NCBI RefSeq assembly: GCF_004023625.1
Contig: NZ_RPDJ01000034.1
Span: forward strand, 1-64,000
Direction of reading: 5' to 3'
Source of the DNA: Streptomyces cavernae
GTDB taxonomy: Bacteria > Actinomycetota > Actinomycetes > Streptomycetales > Streptomycetaceae
DNA length: 64,000 nucleotides
In this document: positions 26,106 to 34,665 of the stretch, in pieces
Position numbering within the stretch: position 1 is the first letter of the stretch
Layout: each line of letters starts with the position of its first letter
Translations under genes and position numbers: made by a program
The notes under the pieces: model-generated
What the model was told of the DNA's origin: nothing
Database searches by the model: none
Seen by the model: the letters and a program-made list of their open reading frames with translations, nothing else

Positions 26106-26705
26106 TCACCCTTTGACCTCCGTGGAGGTGACGGGCTTGCTGCCGGGGCTGGTGCGGACGTCGTCCGTGCATTCGTAGCGGCGCAGCGCACCACCGTCGG
26201 GGCCGCCGAGGGTCACCGTGCCGTCGTCCGAGGCCGCTGCCGAGCCCGCGAGGGTGCAGACCAGCTGGGCCAGGGCGTAGGAGGACAGGTTTCCCGGCGG
26301 GGTGCTGAGGCGGAGGGCGTCGGCGGGGTCGCCGGAGCGGGGGGAGGAGACCGTCATGCCGCTGCGCACCGCCGTGGTGTACCGGGCCTGCTTCTCCAAC
26401 GCCGTGGGTGTCTCGGCGAGCTCGTCCACCAGAGCCTGGGCCACCCGTACCCGGTCGGTGGCCGGATTGCCCGAGGGGATGGTGACGGTGCGCTCGACGG
26501 TCACGAGCTGCGCGGAGCAGACCAGGAAGATCTGGACCGGGACACCCCCGGAGGACTGGGTGGTGAGATCGGGGCCCGGGAGCGAGCAGGGCACCCGGGA
26601 CGGGGCCGGGCCGAAGTCCGTGGGGACCTCGGTGGCGCGGATTCCGCACCCGCTGAGGAGAACGGCCAGCAGGGGCAGGGCGGGGAGAAGACGGCGGACG
26701 CTCAT
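26106..26705 (-). CDS. Lipoprotein of the afsQ operon
   Basis: A 199-residue lipoprotein with signal MSVRRLLPALPLLAVLLSGC (lipobox LSGC at residues 17-20). The mature part has a GerMN/LpqB-like feel (VERTVTIPSGNPATDRVRVAQALVDEL, then LRLSTPPGNLSSYALAQLVCTLAG), but I cannot assign it firmly. Its ATG overlaps the afsQ2 stop by four bases, so it is made with AfsQ1 and AfsQ2 and may be a sensor accessory at the membrane surface. Confidence 0.85.
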   Translation of the reverse strand: MSVRRLLPALPLLAVLLSGCGIRATEVPTDFGPAPSRVPCSLPGPDLTTQSSGGVPVQIFLVCSAQLVTVERTVTIPSGNPATDRVRVAQALVDELAETPTALEKQARYTTAVRSGMTVSSPRSGDPADALRLSTPPGNLSSYALAQLVCTLAGSAAASDDGTVTLGGPDGGALRRYECTDDVRTSPGSKPVTSTEVKG

Positions 26706-28249
26706 CGGGAGTCCTCCTCTCGGGTCCCGGCGATCAGCGGGGAGGCGTCACGGGGCAGGCGCAGGGTGAACACCGCACCCCCCTTGGGGGCGTTGGCCGC
26801 GGTGATCTCGCCGCCGTGGATGTGCGCGTTCTCCAGGGCGATCGACAGACCGAGACCGCTGCCCTCGGAGCGGGGGCGCGAGGCGCTCGCCTTGTAGAAG
26901 CGGTCGAAGACATGGGGCAGGACGTCCTCGGGGATGCCGGGGCCGTTGTCCTGGACCTCGATGAGCAGGTCGTCGTCCTCCGTGCGCACCGAGACGCGCA
27001 CCGGCGAGCCGCCGTGCTTGAGCGCGTTGCCGATCAGGTTGGCGAGAATCACGTCGAGGCGGCGCGGGTCCAGGCGCGCGGTGATGCCGCGTTCGGCGTC
27101 CAGTTCCACCGCGTCCAGCCAGGCGCGGGCGTCGATGCACGCCGTGATCTGGTCGGCGATGTCCACGTCGTCGACGACGAGACGCGCCGTGCCCGCGTCG
27201 AAGCGGGTGACCTCCATGAGGTTCTCGACCAGGTCGTTCAGGCGGCGGGTCTCGCTGACGACCAGACGGACCGCCGGCTCGATCATGGGGTCCACGCTGC
27301 CCGTCTCGGCGTCCAGTTCCTCTTCCAGGACCTCGGTGACCGCCGTGATGGCCGTCAGCGGGGTGCGCAGTTCGTGGGACATGTCCGCCACGAAGCGACG
27401 GGACGCCTCCTCGCGGGCGCTCATCTCCGCGACCCGCTGCTCGAGCGCCTCCGCCGCACGGTTGAACGTCCGTGACATCTCGGCGAGTTCATCGGTGCCG
27501 GAGACCCGCAGCCGGGTGTCGAGCTTGCCCTCGCCGAGCCGGCGGGCCGCCGTGCCCAGGCGGTGCACCGGCTTGAGGACCGTGGTGGCCGCGGCCTGCG
27601 CGAGCAGCGCCGAGCCGACCAGGGCGAGGGCCGTGGCGATCCCCAGTGACCAGGCGAGGGAGTTGAGGTCCTTGGCCTCCTGCTCCAGGGACTTGAGCAT
27701 GTAACCGGTCGGTCCGCCGTCGATCACCCTTGTGCCGCCCACCAGGTAGGGCGTGTCGTTCACCACGATCCGCTGCCAGTACAGGTGGTAGGCGGCCTTG
27801 TTGTTCGACGACAGCGGCTGCTCCTTGTTGACCGCCTTGCGCAGCGAGGCGGGAACGTCCTCGCGGGTGAAGGTGTCCAGGTCGGAATTGCCGACGACGA
27901 CGTTGCCGTCCGGGTCCTCGGCGATGAGGAGCACGCTGAAGCGCTGGCTGCTGTTGGCCATCTGCACGGCGGTGCGCTGCAGTTCGTCCTGTGTCGGGTT
28001 CAGCGGCAGCGCGCTCGCGTGGCTCTGCATCTCCTGCTGGAAGTCACGCAGTACCGCGTCCTGGGTGCGGGTGAGGACGGCCTCGCGGTTGAGCCAGTAC
28101 GCGATGCCCGACGCCGACACCGCGGCGGTGAGCGCGACCAGCGCGAAGACCACGACCAGACGCAGCCGCAGACTGGTGAAGCGCAGACCGGACAGGATCG
28201 CCTTGCGCACTGCGGCCGGGCCGCGGGACTTGTCGTGCGGTTCGCTCAC
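26702..28249 (-). CDS. afsQ2: Sensor histidine kinase AfsQ2
   Basis: A 515-residue membrane kinase. A first helix (LRLVVVFALVALTAAVSASG) and a second (LAWSLGIATALALVGSALLAQ) flank an extracytoplasmic sensor domain of about 140 residues. HAMP (RLGTAARRLGEGKLDTRL), HisKA (RRFVADMSHELRTPLTAITA) and ATPase (ANLIGNALKHGG, DNGPGIPEDVLPHVFDRFYK, GSGLGLSIALENAHIHGG) domains follow. In S. coelicolor AfsQ1/Q2 responds to nitrogen (glutamate) conditions and tunes antibiotic production and development. Identity is inferred from position beside AfsQ1 and divergent sigQ. ATG 28249 overlaps the afsQ1 stop. Confidence 0.93.
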   Translation of the reverse strand: MSEPHDKSRGPAAVRKAILSGLRFTSLRLRLVVVFALVALTAAVSASGIAYWLNREAVLTRTQDAVLRDFQQEMQSHASALPLNPTQDELQRTAVQMANSSQRFSVLLIAEDPDGNVVVGNSDLDTFTREDVPASLRKAVNKEQPLSSNNKAAYHLYWQRIVVNDTPYLVGGTRVIDGGPTGYMLKSLEQEAKDLNSLAWSLGIATALALVGSALLAQAAATTVLKPVHRLGTAARRLGEGKLDTRLRVSGTDELAEMSRTFNRAAEALEQRVAEMSAREEASRRFVADMSHELRTPLTAITAVTEVLEEELDAETGSVDPMIEPAVRLVVSETRRLNDLVENLMEVTRFDAGTARLVVDDVDIADQITACIDARAWLDAVELDAERGITARLDPRRLDVILANLIGNALKHGGSPVRVSVRTEDDDLLIEVQDNGPGIPEDVLPHVFDRFYKASASRPRSEGSGLGLSIALENAHIHGGEITAANAPKGGAVFTLRLPRDASPLIAGTREEDSR

Positions 28250-28923
28250 TGAGGACTGTCCAGCCGGTAGCCGACCCCGCGGACCGTGCGGATGAGCGTG
28301 GGCGAGGACGGCACGTCCTCCACCTTGGCGCGCAGCCGCTGCACACAGGCGTCGACGAGCCGGGAGTCGCCGAGGTAGTCGTGCTCCCAGACCAGCCGCA
28401 GCAACTGCTGGCGGGACAGCGCCTGTCCGGGACGACGGCTCAGCTCCAGCAGCAGCCGCAGCTCGGTGGGCGTCAGTTGCAGGTCCTCGCCGTTCTTGGT
28501 GACCGTCATCGCCGCCCGGTCGATGACCAGGCTGCCGAAGGTCGCCGAGTCATTGGCCTCGCGCTCCCCGCGCCGCAGCACGGCACGGATCCGGGCGTCC
28601 AGGACCCGACCCTGCACGGGTTTGACGACGTAGTCGTCGGCGCCGGACTCCAGGCCCACCACCACGTCGATGTCGTCGCTGCGCGCGGTCAGCAGGATGA
28701 TGGGCAGCTGGTCGGTGCGCCGGATGCGGCGGCACACCTCGAATCCGTCGATGCCGGGCAGCATCACGTCGAGGACGATCAGATCCGGCCGCTGTTCACG
28801 CAGCAGTTTCAGACCGTCCTCGCCGGTGGCAGCGGTGGCCACGCGGTGTCCCTGGCGCGTCAGTGAGAGCTCCAGGGCCGTCCGGATGGCGTCGTCGTCC
28901 TCGATCAGCAACAGGGAAGGCAC
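28246..28923 (-). CDS. afsQ1: Response regulator AfsQ1 (OmpR family)
   Basis: A 225-residue OmpR/PhoB regulator. The receiver has IEDDDA, phosphoacceptor Asp in LIVLDVMLPGIDG, ILLTARSDD and YVVKPVQ. The winged helix shows LQLTPTELRLLLELSRRPGQ and TLIRTVRGVGYRLD. GTG 28923 gives VPSLLLIEDDD and 225 residues, the length I recall for AfsQ1; ATG 28932 would add three. It is divergent from sigQ, and an exact AfsQ1 box lies in the gap, so it probably controls both directions. Confidence 0.95.
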   Translation of the reverse strand: MPSLLLIEDDDAIRTALELSLTRQGHRVATAATGEDGLKLLREQRPDLIVLDVMLPGIDGFEVCRRIRRTDQLPIILLTARSDDIDVVVGLESGADDYVVKPVQGRVLDARIRAVLRRGEREANDSATFGSLVIDRAAMTVTKNGEDLQLTPTELRLLLELSRRPGQALSRQQLLRLVWEHDYLGDSRLVDACVQRLRAKVEDVPSSPTLIRTVRGVGYRLDSPQ

Positions 28924-29118
28924 GAACGTCATTCTGGCGCATGGCACGGTGGTGTTTCGACTGTTGGAGCGCTCCCATGCGCTGCAGTCCGTTCGCGGCC
29001 CGTCTTCGGAGGCCCTCCCGCACGTCCGCCGCGGGTGCCGCCGCGCCCCTGAACGCCGCTGCGTAGCCGTACGACGCTTCTCTGTGGTCATGCTGTGCCA
29101 CGCCGGGGAGGAACCCCT

Positions 29119-29134
29119 GTGACACGTCTGTGAC
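29119..29134. promoter_or_regulatory. AfsQ1 binding site
   Basis: GTGAC-ACGTCT-GTGAC fits exactly the AfsQ1 direct-repeat consensus GTnAC-n6-GTnAC reported for S. coelicolor. It lies in the 306-base afsQ1/sigQ gap, about 111 bases before the sigQ start. Confidence 0.85.
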
Positions 29135-29229
29135 AGTCGGCGGACACCGTCATGAAGTGGCCCGGGCAAGCTTTTCGGCACAAGCAAGGAAGCACCGAGG
29201 AACCGGAACTCCACGACGGGGGGCGCGAG

Positions 29230-29973
29230 ATGGACACGCTGCACAGCACCAGCACTGGCGCGGTTGTCACGCGGCTCCACGACATGCGGGGTACGGAGAA
29301 GTCCGGTGTCGGCCGCGGATGCGCTCGCGGTACCGGGCGTCAGCACACCGTGTACATGACGGTGGTTGACACGCACACGGGGGGAAGCGCCAGCGGGGGA
29401 GCTCACGGGGGAGCTGCGTACAGGGAGGTCTCGGGGGAGCGTCGTTCGGTGTCGGAGGCGGAGTTCACCGCCTACGTCCAGGAGCGCCGCGCCTCCCTGT
29501 ACGCCACCGCGTACCACCTGACCGGGGACCGCTTCGAGGCCGAGGACCTGCTGCAGAGCGCGCTGTTCTCGACCTACAAGGCCTGGGACCGGATCAGTGA
29601 CAAGGCCGCCGTCGGGGGATATCTGCGGCGGACGATGACGAACCTGCACATCAGCGCGTGGCGCCGCCGCAAGCTGAACGAATACCCGACCGAGGAGCTG
29701 CCGGAGACGCCCGGCGACACGGACGCGATGCGCGGCACCGAACTGCGCGCCGTCCTGTGGCAGGCGCTGGCCCGGCTGCCCGAGCTCCAGCGGACGATGC
29801 TGGTCCTGCGCTACTACGAGGGCCGCACCGACCCGGAGATCGCGGAGATCCTCGACATCAGTGTCGGCACGGTGAAGTCCAGCATCTGGCGGTCGCTCCG
29901 CCGGCTGCGCGAGGACGAGGTCCTCAGCTTCGGCCGTGACGAGGAGGAGTCCTTCGGGGAGCTCGTCGCCTGA
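29230..29973 (+). CDS. sigQ: ECF sigma factor SigQ
   Basis: A 247-residue SigE-type ECF sigma factor divergent from afsQ1. A Gly/Thr-rich, poorly ordered N-terminus of about 75 residues precedes region 2 (FTAYVQERRASLYATAYHLTG, FEAEDLLQSALFSTYKAWDRI, GGYLRRTMTNLHISAWRRRK). Region 4 follows (LARLPELQRTMLVLRYYEG, then PEIAEILDISVGTVKSSIWRSLRRL). ATG 29230 (MDTLHSTSTGA) follows a GGGGGG tract; in-frame alternatives lie up- and downstream. In S. coelicolor sigQ is an AfsQ1 target and counteracts its effects on antibiotic output. Confidence 0.92.
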   Translation: MDTLHSTSTGAVVTRLHDMRGTEKSGVGRGCARGTGRQHTVYMTVVDTHTGGSASGGAHGGAAYREVSGERRSVSEAEFTAYVQERRASLYATAYHLTGDRFEAEDLLQSALFSTYKAWDRISDKAAVGGYLRRTMTNLHISAWRRRKLNEYPTEELPETPGDTDAMRGTELRAVLWQALARLPELQRTMLVLRYYEGRTDPEIAEILDISVGTVKSSIWRSLRRLREDEVLSFGRDEEESFGELVA

Positions 29974-29984
29974 GGGATGTGGGG

Positions 29985-30210
29985 GGCGTCCGTCACTCTG
30001 GGGGGAGGCGGCGGACGGCAATGGGGGAACGGGGAAAAGGGGAACCGGTACCGGGGGGACAACGGGGGAGCGGTACCGGAAGCCAACGGGGGTCGGGGGA
30101 CCCACGGGGGTGAGTTGGCAGAACCGGGGGGCGCAAGGAAACGGGGGAGCAGGAAAACCACGGGGGAAGTGGGTAACACGGGGGAAGCAAGTAACACGGG
30201 GGAACAAGGA
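29985..30210 (+). repeat. G-run array after sigQ
   Basis: At least ten irregularly spaced runs of five or six G, most within ACGGGGGA or ACGGGGGT, occur in about 220 bases of plus strand. There is no coherent gene. Two copies of GTAACACGGGGGAA lie near 30173 and 30191. Confidence 0.7.
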
Positions 30211-30212
30211 AG

Positions 30213-30251
30213 CGGGACTGGAGGGCCGGGGGGTCCGTCCAGTCCCGTTTT
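30213..30251. terminator. Strong terminator between sigQ and the kinase-like gene
   Basis: CGGGACTGGA and TCCAGTCCCG pair perfectly, with a further partial stem in the loop, followed by TTTT. The genes on both sides converge here. Confidence 0.85.
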
Positions 30252-30272
30252 CGTGTCCTTGCCCAGCCTCGG

Positions 30273-30902
30273 TTACGCGGCCGCCTGCACGCACCGTCCG
30301 GAGGTGGCCGCCGCCAGGCGTTCCAGGGCCTCATCCATGTCGCAGGGGTGAGCGCCGAGTTCGGTCTGTCGTGCCACGATCGTGCGTTCCAGGCGCATCA
30401 GCCGCCAGCCGCGGCGCAGCAGGAACGGCACCGACTTGCGGCCTTCCTTCAGATCGCGCAGGAAACGGCGGCGGAACGTGGCGACCGGGCCTCGGGTCAG
30501 GCACAGCGCGTCGGCCAGCAGGCCCAACTCCCGGCAACGCCCGATGATCTCGGCGGCGAAGATGCCCTCCGCGACGAACAGCGGGGTGTGCCCGACGTGC
30601 AGGGTCTCCGCACCGGTGCGCGCGCTGAGGGAGATGTCATACGCGGGCACCGTCGTACGGCCCGTGCGGCACAGTTCCCCGATCGCTGCCACGGCCGCCT
30701 CCACGTCCCAGGACAGCGGGTGGTCCCAGTCGATGTCCGAACTCCCCGCCACCAGCGGCAGCGTGGGGTCGTCGCCCTCCTTGTAGAAGTCGTCGAGCCG
30801 CAGCACGGGCAGGCCGGAGCGGGCGGCGAGAAGGGACTTGCCCGAGCCGGACGGGCCGGACAGCAGGACGACCCGGGTCGGTGTCGAGGGATGTGAACTC
30901 AC
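30273..30902 (-). CDS. Uridine-kinase-like P-loop protein
   Basis: A 209-residue P-loop NTPase of the uridine/phosphoribulokinase group. Walker A is SGPSGSGKS at the N-terminus, followed by LRLDDFYKEGDD, IDWDHPLSWDVEA and PAYDISLSARTGAE, which match the uridine-kinase substrate region. Further on, LFVAEGIFAAEI and FRRRFLRDLKEGRKS fit the lid. GTG 30902 is the likely start. It could phosphorylate uridine and so belong functionally with the nucleoside genes, but it has no operator copy that I can see. Confidence 0.82.
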   Translation of the reverse strand: MSSHPSTPTRVVLLSGPSGSGKSLLAARSGLPVLRLDDFYKEGDDPTLPLVAGSSDIDWDHPLSWDVEAAVAAIGELCRTGRTTVPAYDISLSARTGAETLHVGHTPLFVAEGIFAAEIIGRCRELGLLADALCLTRGPVATFRRRFLRDLKEGRKSVPFLLRRGWRLMRLERTIVARQTELGAHPCDMDEALERLAAATSGRCVQAAA

Positions 30903-31030
30903 GAGAGTCCAGTGTGAGGCATCGCGGGGCTCCCGCACGAGACGGCGGTTCCCTGGTGGAGCGCACATCACATCTCAACTACCCTGTGTTTCCTTCCGAT
31001 TACCCTCAGTACCAGAAAGTGGTCCCATCG

Positions 31031-31438
31031 ATGGCACGACACTCGGCCCACTCGTCCCCTGCCGTCCGGCGCGCAGCACTGGCCGTCACCACCGCCGGGA
31101 TGGCCCTCGGCGCGGGGGCCGGCACGGCCTTCGCGGACACCGCGGTCGCGGCGGACGGGAGCGGCGTCCGGCCCGCGGCCTCGCCCGGCTCCACCGACCC
31201 CCGTTCGGGACTCCAGGCGCTCACCGGGAACGTCCGGTACGTCGCGGGCCCCGCGGCGGACCTCAAGCCCAACCCGCTCGCGGGCACGGGCGTCGACCCG
31301 CTGGACAACGGCGTCGGCACCCAGATCGCGGACTTCCGGCCCGTGGATTCGCGTGACGTGACGAGGCCGGTGGCGCAGGCCGAGTCCCTGGGGAGTGTTC
31401 CGGGGCTGGGCCGGGCGACCGGTCTGCTGCCCGGTTGA
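31031..31438 (+). CDS. Small secreted protein of unknown function
   Basis: A 135-residue exported protein. The signal peptide is MARHSAHSSPAVRRAALAVTTAG continuing to GTAFADTAVAADG. The mature chain has no Cys, is rich in Gly, Pro and Asp (LKPNPLAGTGVDPLDNGVGTQ) and shows no motif I recognise. ATG 31031 is preferred because it places the signal peptide at the N-terminus; the frame is open further upstream, across the divergent kinase promoter. Confidence 0.7.
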   Translation: MARHSAHSSPAVRRAALAVTTAGMALGAGAGTAFADTAVAADGSGVRPAASPGSTDPRSGLQALTGNVRYVAGPAADLKPNPLAGTGVDPLDNGVGTQIADFRPVDSRDVTRPVAQAESLGSVPGLGRATGLLPG

Positions 31439-31507
31439 GCCGGTTGGGCCGGTCGAGCCGATAGAGGCGGAGTGCTCGGCGCGACCGGCGGAGGAGAACT
31501 TCCGGGA

Positions 31508-31532
31508 GAGAAGGCCCCCGTAGGGCCTTCTC
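31508..31532. terminator. Hairpin between the secreted protein and MFS genes
   Basis: GAGAAGGCCC and GGGCCTTCTC arms with a 5-base loop sit between two converging genes. Confidence 0.75.
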
Positions 31533-31543
31533 CCTTGGTGTGG

Positions 31544-33073
31544 CTACTCGGCCCGGCCGCGCAACGGTGCCTCCCGGATCAGCCACGACGTCGCGAAGAC
31601 GACGGCGCACAGGGCCGCCGTGCCGAGGGCGACGCCGTGCAGGCCGTGCGTGACGGCTTCCCGGAACGCGTCCTGGGTCGCGGCGGGCAGGTCCAGGAGC
31701 AGCGCCGGGGTGAGGTCGCCTCCCGTCAGCCGCTCGCCGTCCGGGCCCAGGCTCTCGGAGAGGGAGGCCGCCATCCGGGCCGTGTAGACGGAACCGAGGA
31801 CCGCGACGCCGAGCGCGCCTCCGATGGTGCGCAGCAGGGTCGTCGTGGCGCTCGCAGCGCCCATGTCGCGGGGCTCGGCGCTGTTCATGGTGATCAGCAT
31901 CGACGGTTGCATGAGGCAGCCCACCCCGACACCCAGGACGAACGTCACCGCCGAGGGCAGGCCCGCCGAGGTGCCGACGCCGAGCGTCAGCAGCGCGAGG
32001 GCGCCCACCGTCGCCATGGCGCCGCCGGCGATCGGGTACATCCGGTACCGGCCGCCGTTGCTCACCCGCCGCCCGATGGCCAGCTGCGCGCCGATCATGC
32101 CGAGCATCAGCGGGACCAGGTACAGCCCGCTCCGGGTCGACGACATGCCCTGCACGAACTGCATGTACTGCGGCAGATAGCTCGCCGCCGCCAGCATCGC
32201 CGCGCCCGTCGCGAAGCTCAGTACCTGCGCGAGCGTGAAGTTGCGGTCGCGGAAGAGGCGTGGCGGGATGACCGGTTCGGGTGCGCGCCGCTCCACGCGG
32301 ACGAACGCGGTGAGCGCGGCCGTGCCGATCACGGCGAGGGTGACGATCTGCGGCGAGGTCCAGTCGTAGGTCGTTCCGCCCCAACTCGACAGGAGGGTGA
32401 GGGCGAGGATGCCGGCCGTGAGGAGTCCGACGCCCGCGACGTCGATCCGCGCCTTGGCGCGCGGGGCGTCCACATGGACGCCGAGCGCGATGATCGCCAG
32501 CGCCACGGCGCCGACCGGCACGTTGACGTAGAACACCCAACGCCAGTCGAGCTGATCGGTGAGGAATCCGCCGAGCAGTGGCCCGCCGATCGTGGCGGCG
32601 GGCAGCAGCACCCCGATGAGCGACTGCGCGCGGCCGGCCTCGGCGGGGGTGAGCAGGGTCCCGATGAGGGAGAGCGCCCCCACGAAGAGGCCGCCGGCGC
32701 CGAGCCCTTGGACGGCCCGGAAGGCGATCAACTGCCCCATGTCCTGGGCGAGTCCGCACAGCACCGAGCCGCCGAGGAACAAGCCGATGGAGACCAGATA
32801 GGTGCCCTTGCGGCCGTACAGATCGCCGGCCTTGCCCCAGATGGGAGTGGAGACGGCGGTGGTGAGCAGGTACACCGTCACCACCCAGGAGAGGTGCTTC
32901 AGTCCGCCCAGATCGCCGACGATCGTGGGCAGCGTGGTCCCCACGATGGTGCCGTCGAGCGTGGCGAGCACGATGCCGAGCAGCAGGCCGAGGATGACGA
33001 GCCGGGAGGGCGGTGCGCCGGTCGCCACCCCGTCGGTCGCTGCGGGCGGGCTCTCGTCCGTGCGTCGCTTCAC
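31544..33073 (-). CDS. DHA2-family (EmrB/QacA) MFS drug exporter
   Basis: A 509-residue, 14-helix drug:H+ antiporter. Motifs are LDGTIVGTTLPTIVGDLGG (motif D1), GKAGDLYGRKGTYLVSIG (motif A), RAVQGLGAGGLF (motif B) and LPAATIGGPLLGGFLTDQLDWRWVFYVN split around motif C. GTG 33073 with GAGGGG upstream is the likely start; the longer frame would overlap the next promoter. It lies 32 bases after the FMN reductase gene on the same strand and is probably co-transcribed with it under the divergent TetR. Confidence 0.92.
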   Translation of the reverse strand: MKRRTDESPPAATDGVATGAPPSRLVILGLLLGIVLATLDGTIVGTTLPTIVGDLGGLKHLSWVVTVYLLTTAVSTPIWGKAGDLYGRKGTYLVSIGLFLGGSVLCGLAQDMGQLIAFRAVQGLGAGGLFVGALSLIGTLLTPAEAGRAQSLIGVLLPAATIGGPLLGGFLTDQLDWRWVFYVNVPVGAVALAIIALGVHVDAPRAKARIDVAGVGLLTAGILALTLLSSWGGTTYDWTSPQIVTLAVIGTAALTAFVRVERRAPEPVIPPRLFRDRNFTLAQVLSFATGAAMLAAASYLPQYMQFVQGMSSTRSGLYLVPLMLGMIGAQLAIGRRVSNGGRYRMYPIAGGAMATVGALALLTLGVGTSAGLPSAVTFVLGVGVGCLMQPSMLITMNSAEPRDMGAASATTTLLRTIGGALGVAVLGSVYTARMAASLSESLGPDGERLTGGDLTPALLLDLPAATQDAFREAVTHGLHGVALGTAALCAVVFATSWLIREAPLRGRAE

Positions 33074-33105
33074 GATTCCCCTCAGATCTTCCGGGCGCCG
33101 CCGGC

Positions 33106-33702
33106 TCACGCGACGTACGAGCGAACGGCCCTGGCGTCGCGCAGGGCGTGCCCCCACCAGGCCAGTTGGTCGAGCAGCGCCTTCGCCGCGGTGTCGGCGG
33201 CGGGGTCCTTGACGGCGCCGGACTCGTCGAAGCGGCTCCAGGCGTCGTGGAAGCTGACCGTGTTGCGGATGGTCGTGGCGTTCAACTCGGCCATGACGAG
33301 GCGGAGTTGTTCCACCGCGCGGAGGCCTCCCGACAGGCCTCCGTAGGAGACGAAGGCGACCGGCTTGCCGTGCCACTGCTCGTTGTGCCAGTCGATGGCG
33401 TTCTTCAGGGACGCGGGGAAGCTGTGGTTGTACTCGGGCGTCACGAGGACGAAGGCGTCCGCCGCGGCCAGGCGCGGTGACACTCCGGCGAGCAGGTCCG
33501 CGCTGCCGGGCGGCAGGTTTTGGCCGAACGCCGGGAACACGGTGGGCAGTCGGCTCTCGGCCAGGTCCACGACATCGGCGGTCATGTCGTCGCGCTGGGC
33601 GAGGTGGGCCGTGAGCCAGTCGGTGACGACGGGGGCGAAGCGGCCTTCGCGGGTGCTCCCGACGAGGACGGCTACGCGGAGGGGTGCGGTGGTGTCGGTC
33701 AT
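33106..33702 (-). CDS. NADPH-dependent FMN reductase
   Basis: A 198-residue flavodoxin-fold reductase. The FMN phosphate loop is VAVLVGSTREGRFAPVV, and VTPEYNHSFPASLKNAIDW together with SYGGLSGGLRAVEQLR are diagnostic of the FMN_red family. It may reduce quinones or xenobiotics. First gene of a unit with the drug exporter and divergent from a TetR gene, it looks like part of a detoxification module. Confidence 0.92.
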   Translation of the reverse strand: MTDTTAPLRVAVLVGSTREGRFAPVVTDWLTAHLAQRDDMTADVVDLAESRLPTVFPAFGQNLPPGSADLLAGVSPRLAAADAFVLVTPEYNHSFPASLKNAIDWHNEQWHGKPVAFVSYGGLSGGLRAVEQLRLVMAELNATTIRNTVSFHDAWSRFDESGAVKDPAADTAAKALLDQLAWWGHALRDARAVRSYVA

Positions 33703-33751
33703 GGGAACCTCGGTATCACGGTCTGTGTACGGCGTATCGAGACGCGTACAA

Positions 33752-33772
33752 CGTACACAGCGAGCGTGTACG
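33752..33772. promoter_or_regulatory. Putative TetR operator of the efflux module
   Basis: CGTACAC and GTGTACG form a perfect inverted repeat with a 7-base spacer between the reductase and TetR genes. Similar half-sites (GTGTACG at about 33725, GATGTACG at about 33790) flank it. Confidence 0.6.
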
Positions 33773-33825
33773 CCGTCTACTGAGGGATACGATGTACGCC
33801 ACCGCTAGGGAGAGGTGTTCCGGCT

Positions 33826-34560
33826 GTGGCAACTCAGAAGAAGGATGCGAACGCCGCGGAGGTGACCATCTGGGAGCGCATGGACCGCCCCGCTCCGGCG
33901 GCCCGTGTCGCCCTGTCCCCGCAGAAGATCGCCGCCGTCGCGGTGGAGGTCGCGGACGCGGAGGGCGTCGGCGCTGTCACGATGCGCCGTCTGGCCAAGG
34001 AGTTGGGGGTCGCGCCCATGGCCGCGTACCGGCATGTCTCGGGAAAGGACGACCTGTGGGCGCTGATGGTCGACCGGGTCTCCGCCGAACTGTCGGTTCC
34101 GGACGAGGTGACCGACTGGCGTGAGGTGTTGCGGAGCTTCGCGGTGCAGACCCGGGAGATGACGCTGCGACATCCCTGGCTGGGGTCGATGCCGGCGCCG
34201 CTCTTCGCGCTCACGCCGAGGCGGTTGGCCGTGGCGGAGCGGCAGTTGGCCGCGCTCGACGGCCTCGGCCTCGACGTCGACGTGATGATGGCCGCCTTCC
34301 GCGCGGTCACCGCCTATGTGTACGGCGCGGCCCGGTCCGAGGTCGTCCTGCGGCAGTACATGGAGGAGCACGGCTGGTGGAGCCCGGACGAGACCAGGCG
34401 CGGACTGGCACCGCAGATGCGATACCTGATGGGGACCGGCCGCTATCCGACGTACCGCAAATACGCGGAGCACGCGGCCCGCAAGGACGACGCCGCCTGG
34501 GAGTTCGAGACCGGACTCGACTGTCTGCTCGACGGCATCGCGGCCCGCCTCGGCCTGTGA
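33826..34560 (+). CDS. TetR-family regulator with TetR_C domain
   Basis: A 244-residue repressor of the tetracycline-repressor class. The N-terminal HTH is LSPQKIAAVAVEVADAEG, then VTMRRLAKELGVAPMAAYRHVSGKDDLWA. The C-terminal ligand domain is TetR_C type (EVLRSFAVQTREMTLRHPWLG). GTG 33826 follows GGGAGAGG. It is divergent from the reductase/exporter unit, with a perfect inverted repeat between, so it most likely represses the pump and is released by its substrate. Confidence 0.92.
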   Translation: MATQKKDANAAEVTIWERMDRPAPAARVALSPQKIAAVAVEVADAEGVGAVTMRRLAKELGVAPMAAYRHVSGKDDLWALMVDRVSAELSVPDEVTDWREVLRSFAVQTREMTLRHPWLGSMPAPLFALTPRRLAVAERQLAALDGLGLDVDVMMAAFRAVTAYVYGAARSEVVLRQYMEEHGWWSPDETRRGLAPQMRYLMGTGRYPTYRKYAEHAARKDDAAWEFETGLDCLLDGIAARLGL

Positions 34561-34577
34561 CGCGTGCCCCGAGCGCG

Positions 34578-34618
34578 AGCCCCGGCGTTCCTCCTGGACG
34601 GGGAGGAACGCCGGGGCT
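34578..34618. terminator. Perfect 17-bp-arm bidirectional terminator
   Basis: AGCCCCGGCGTTCCTCC and GGAGGAACGCCGGGGCT are fully complementary around a 7-base loop, between converging TetR and aldehyde dehydrogenase genes. Confidence 0.85.
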
Positions 34619-34665
34619 TCGAGCTGTACGGGCCGGTGGTGTGCGGGCGGGGCGGACCCGCAGCT

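Noticed and set aside
30000..30210. A further AfsQ1 site in the G-run array (GTAAC copies)
   Set aside because: The two GTAAC words are not six bases apart, so they do not fit the consensus.
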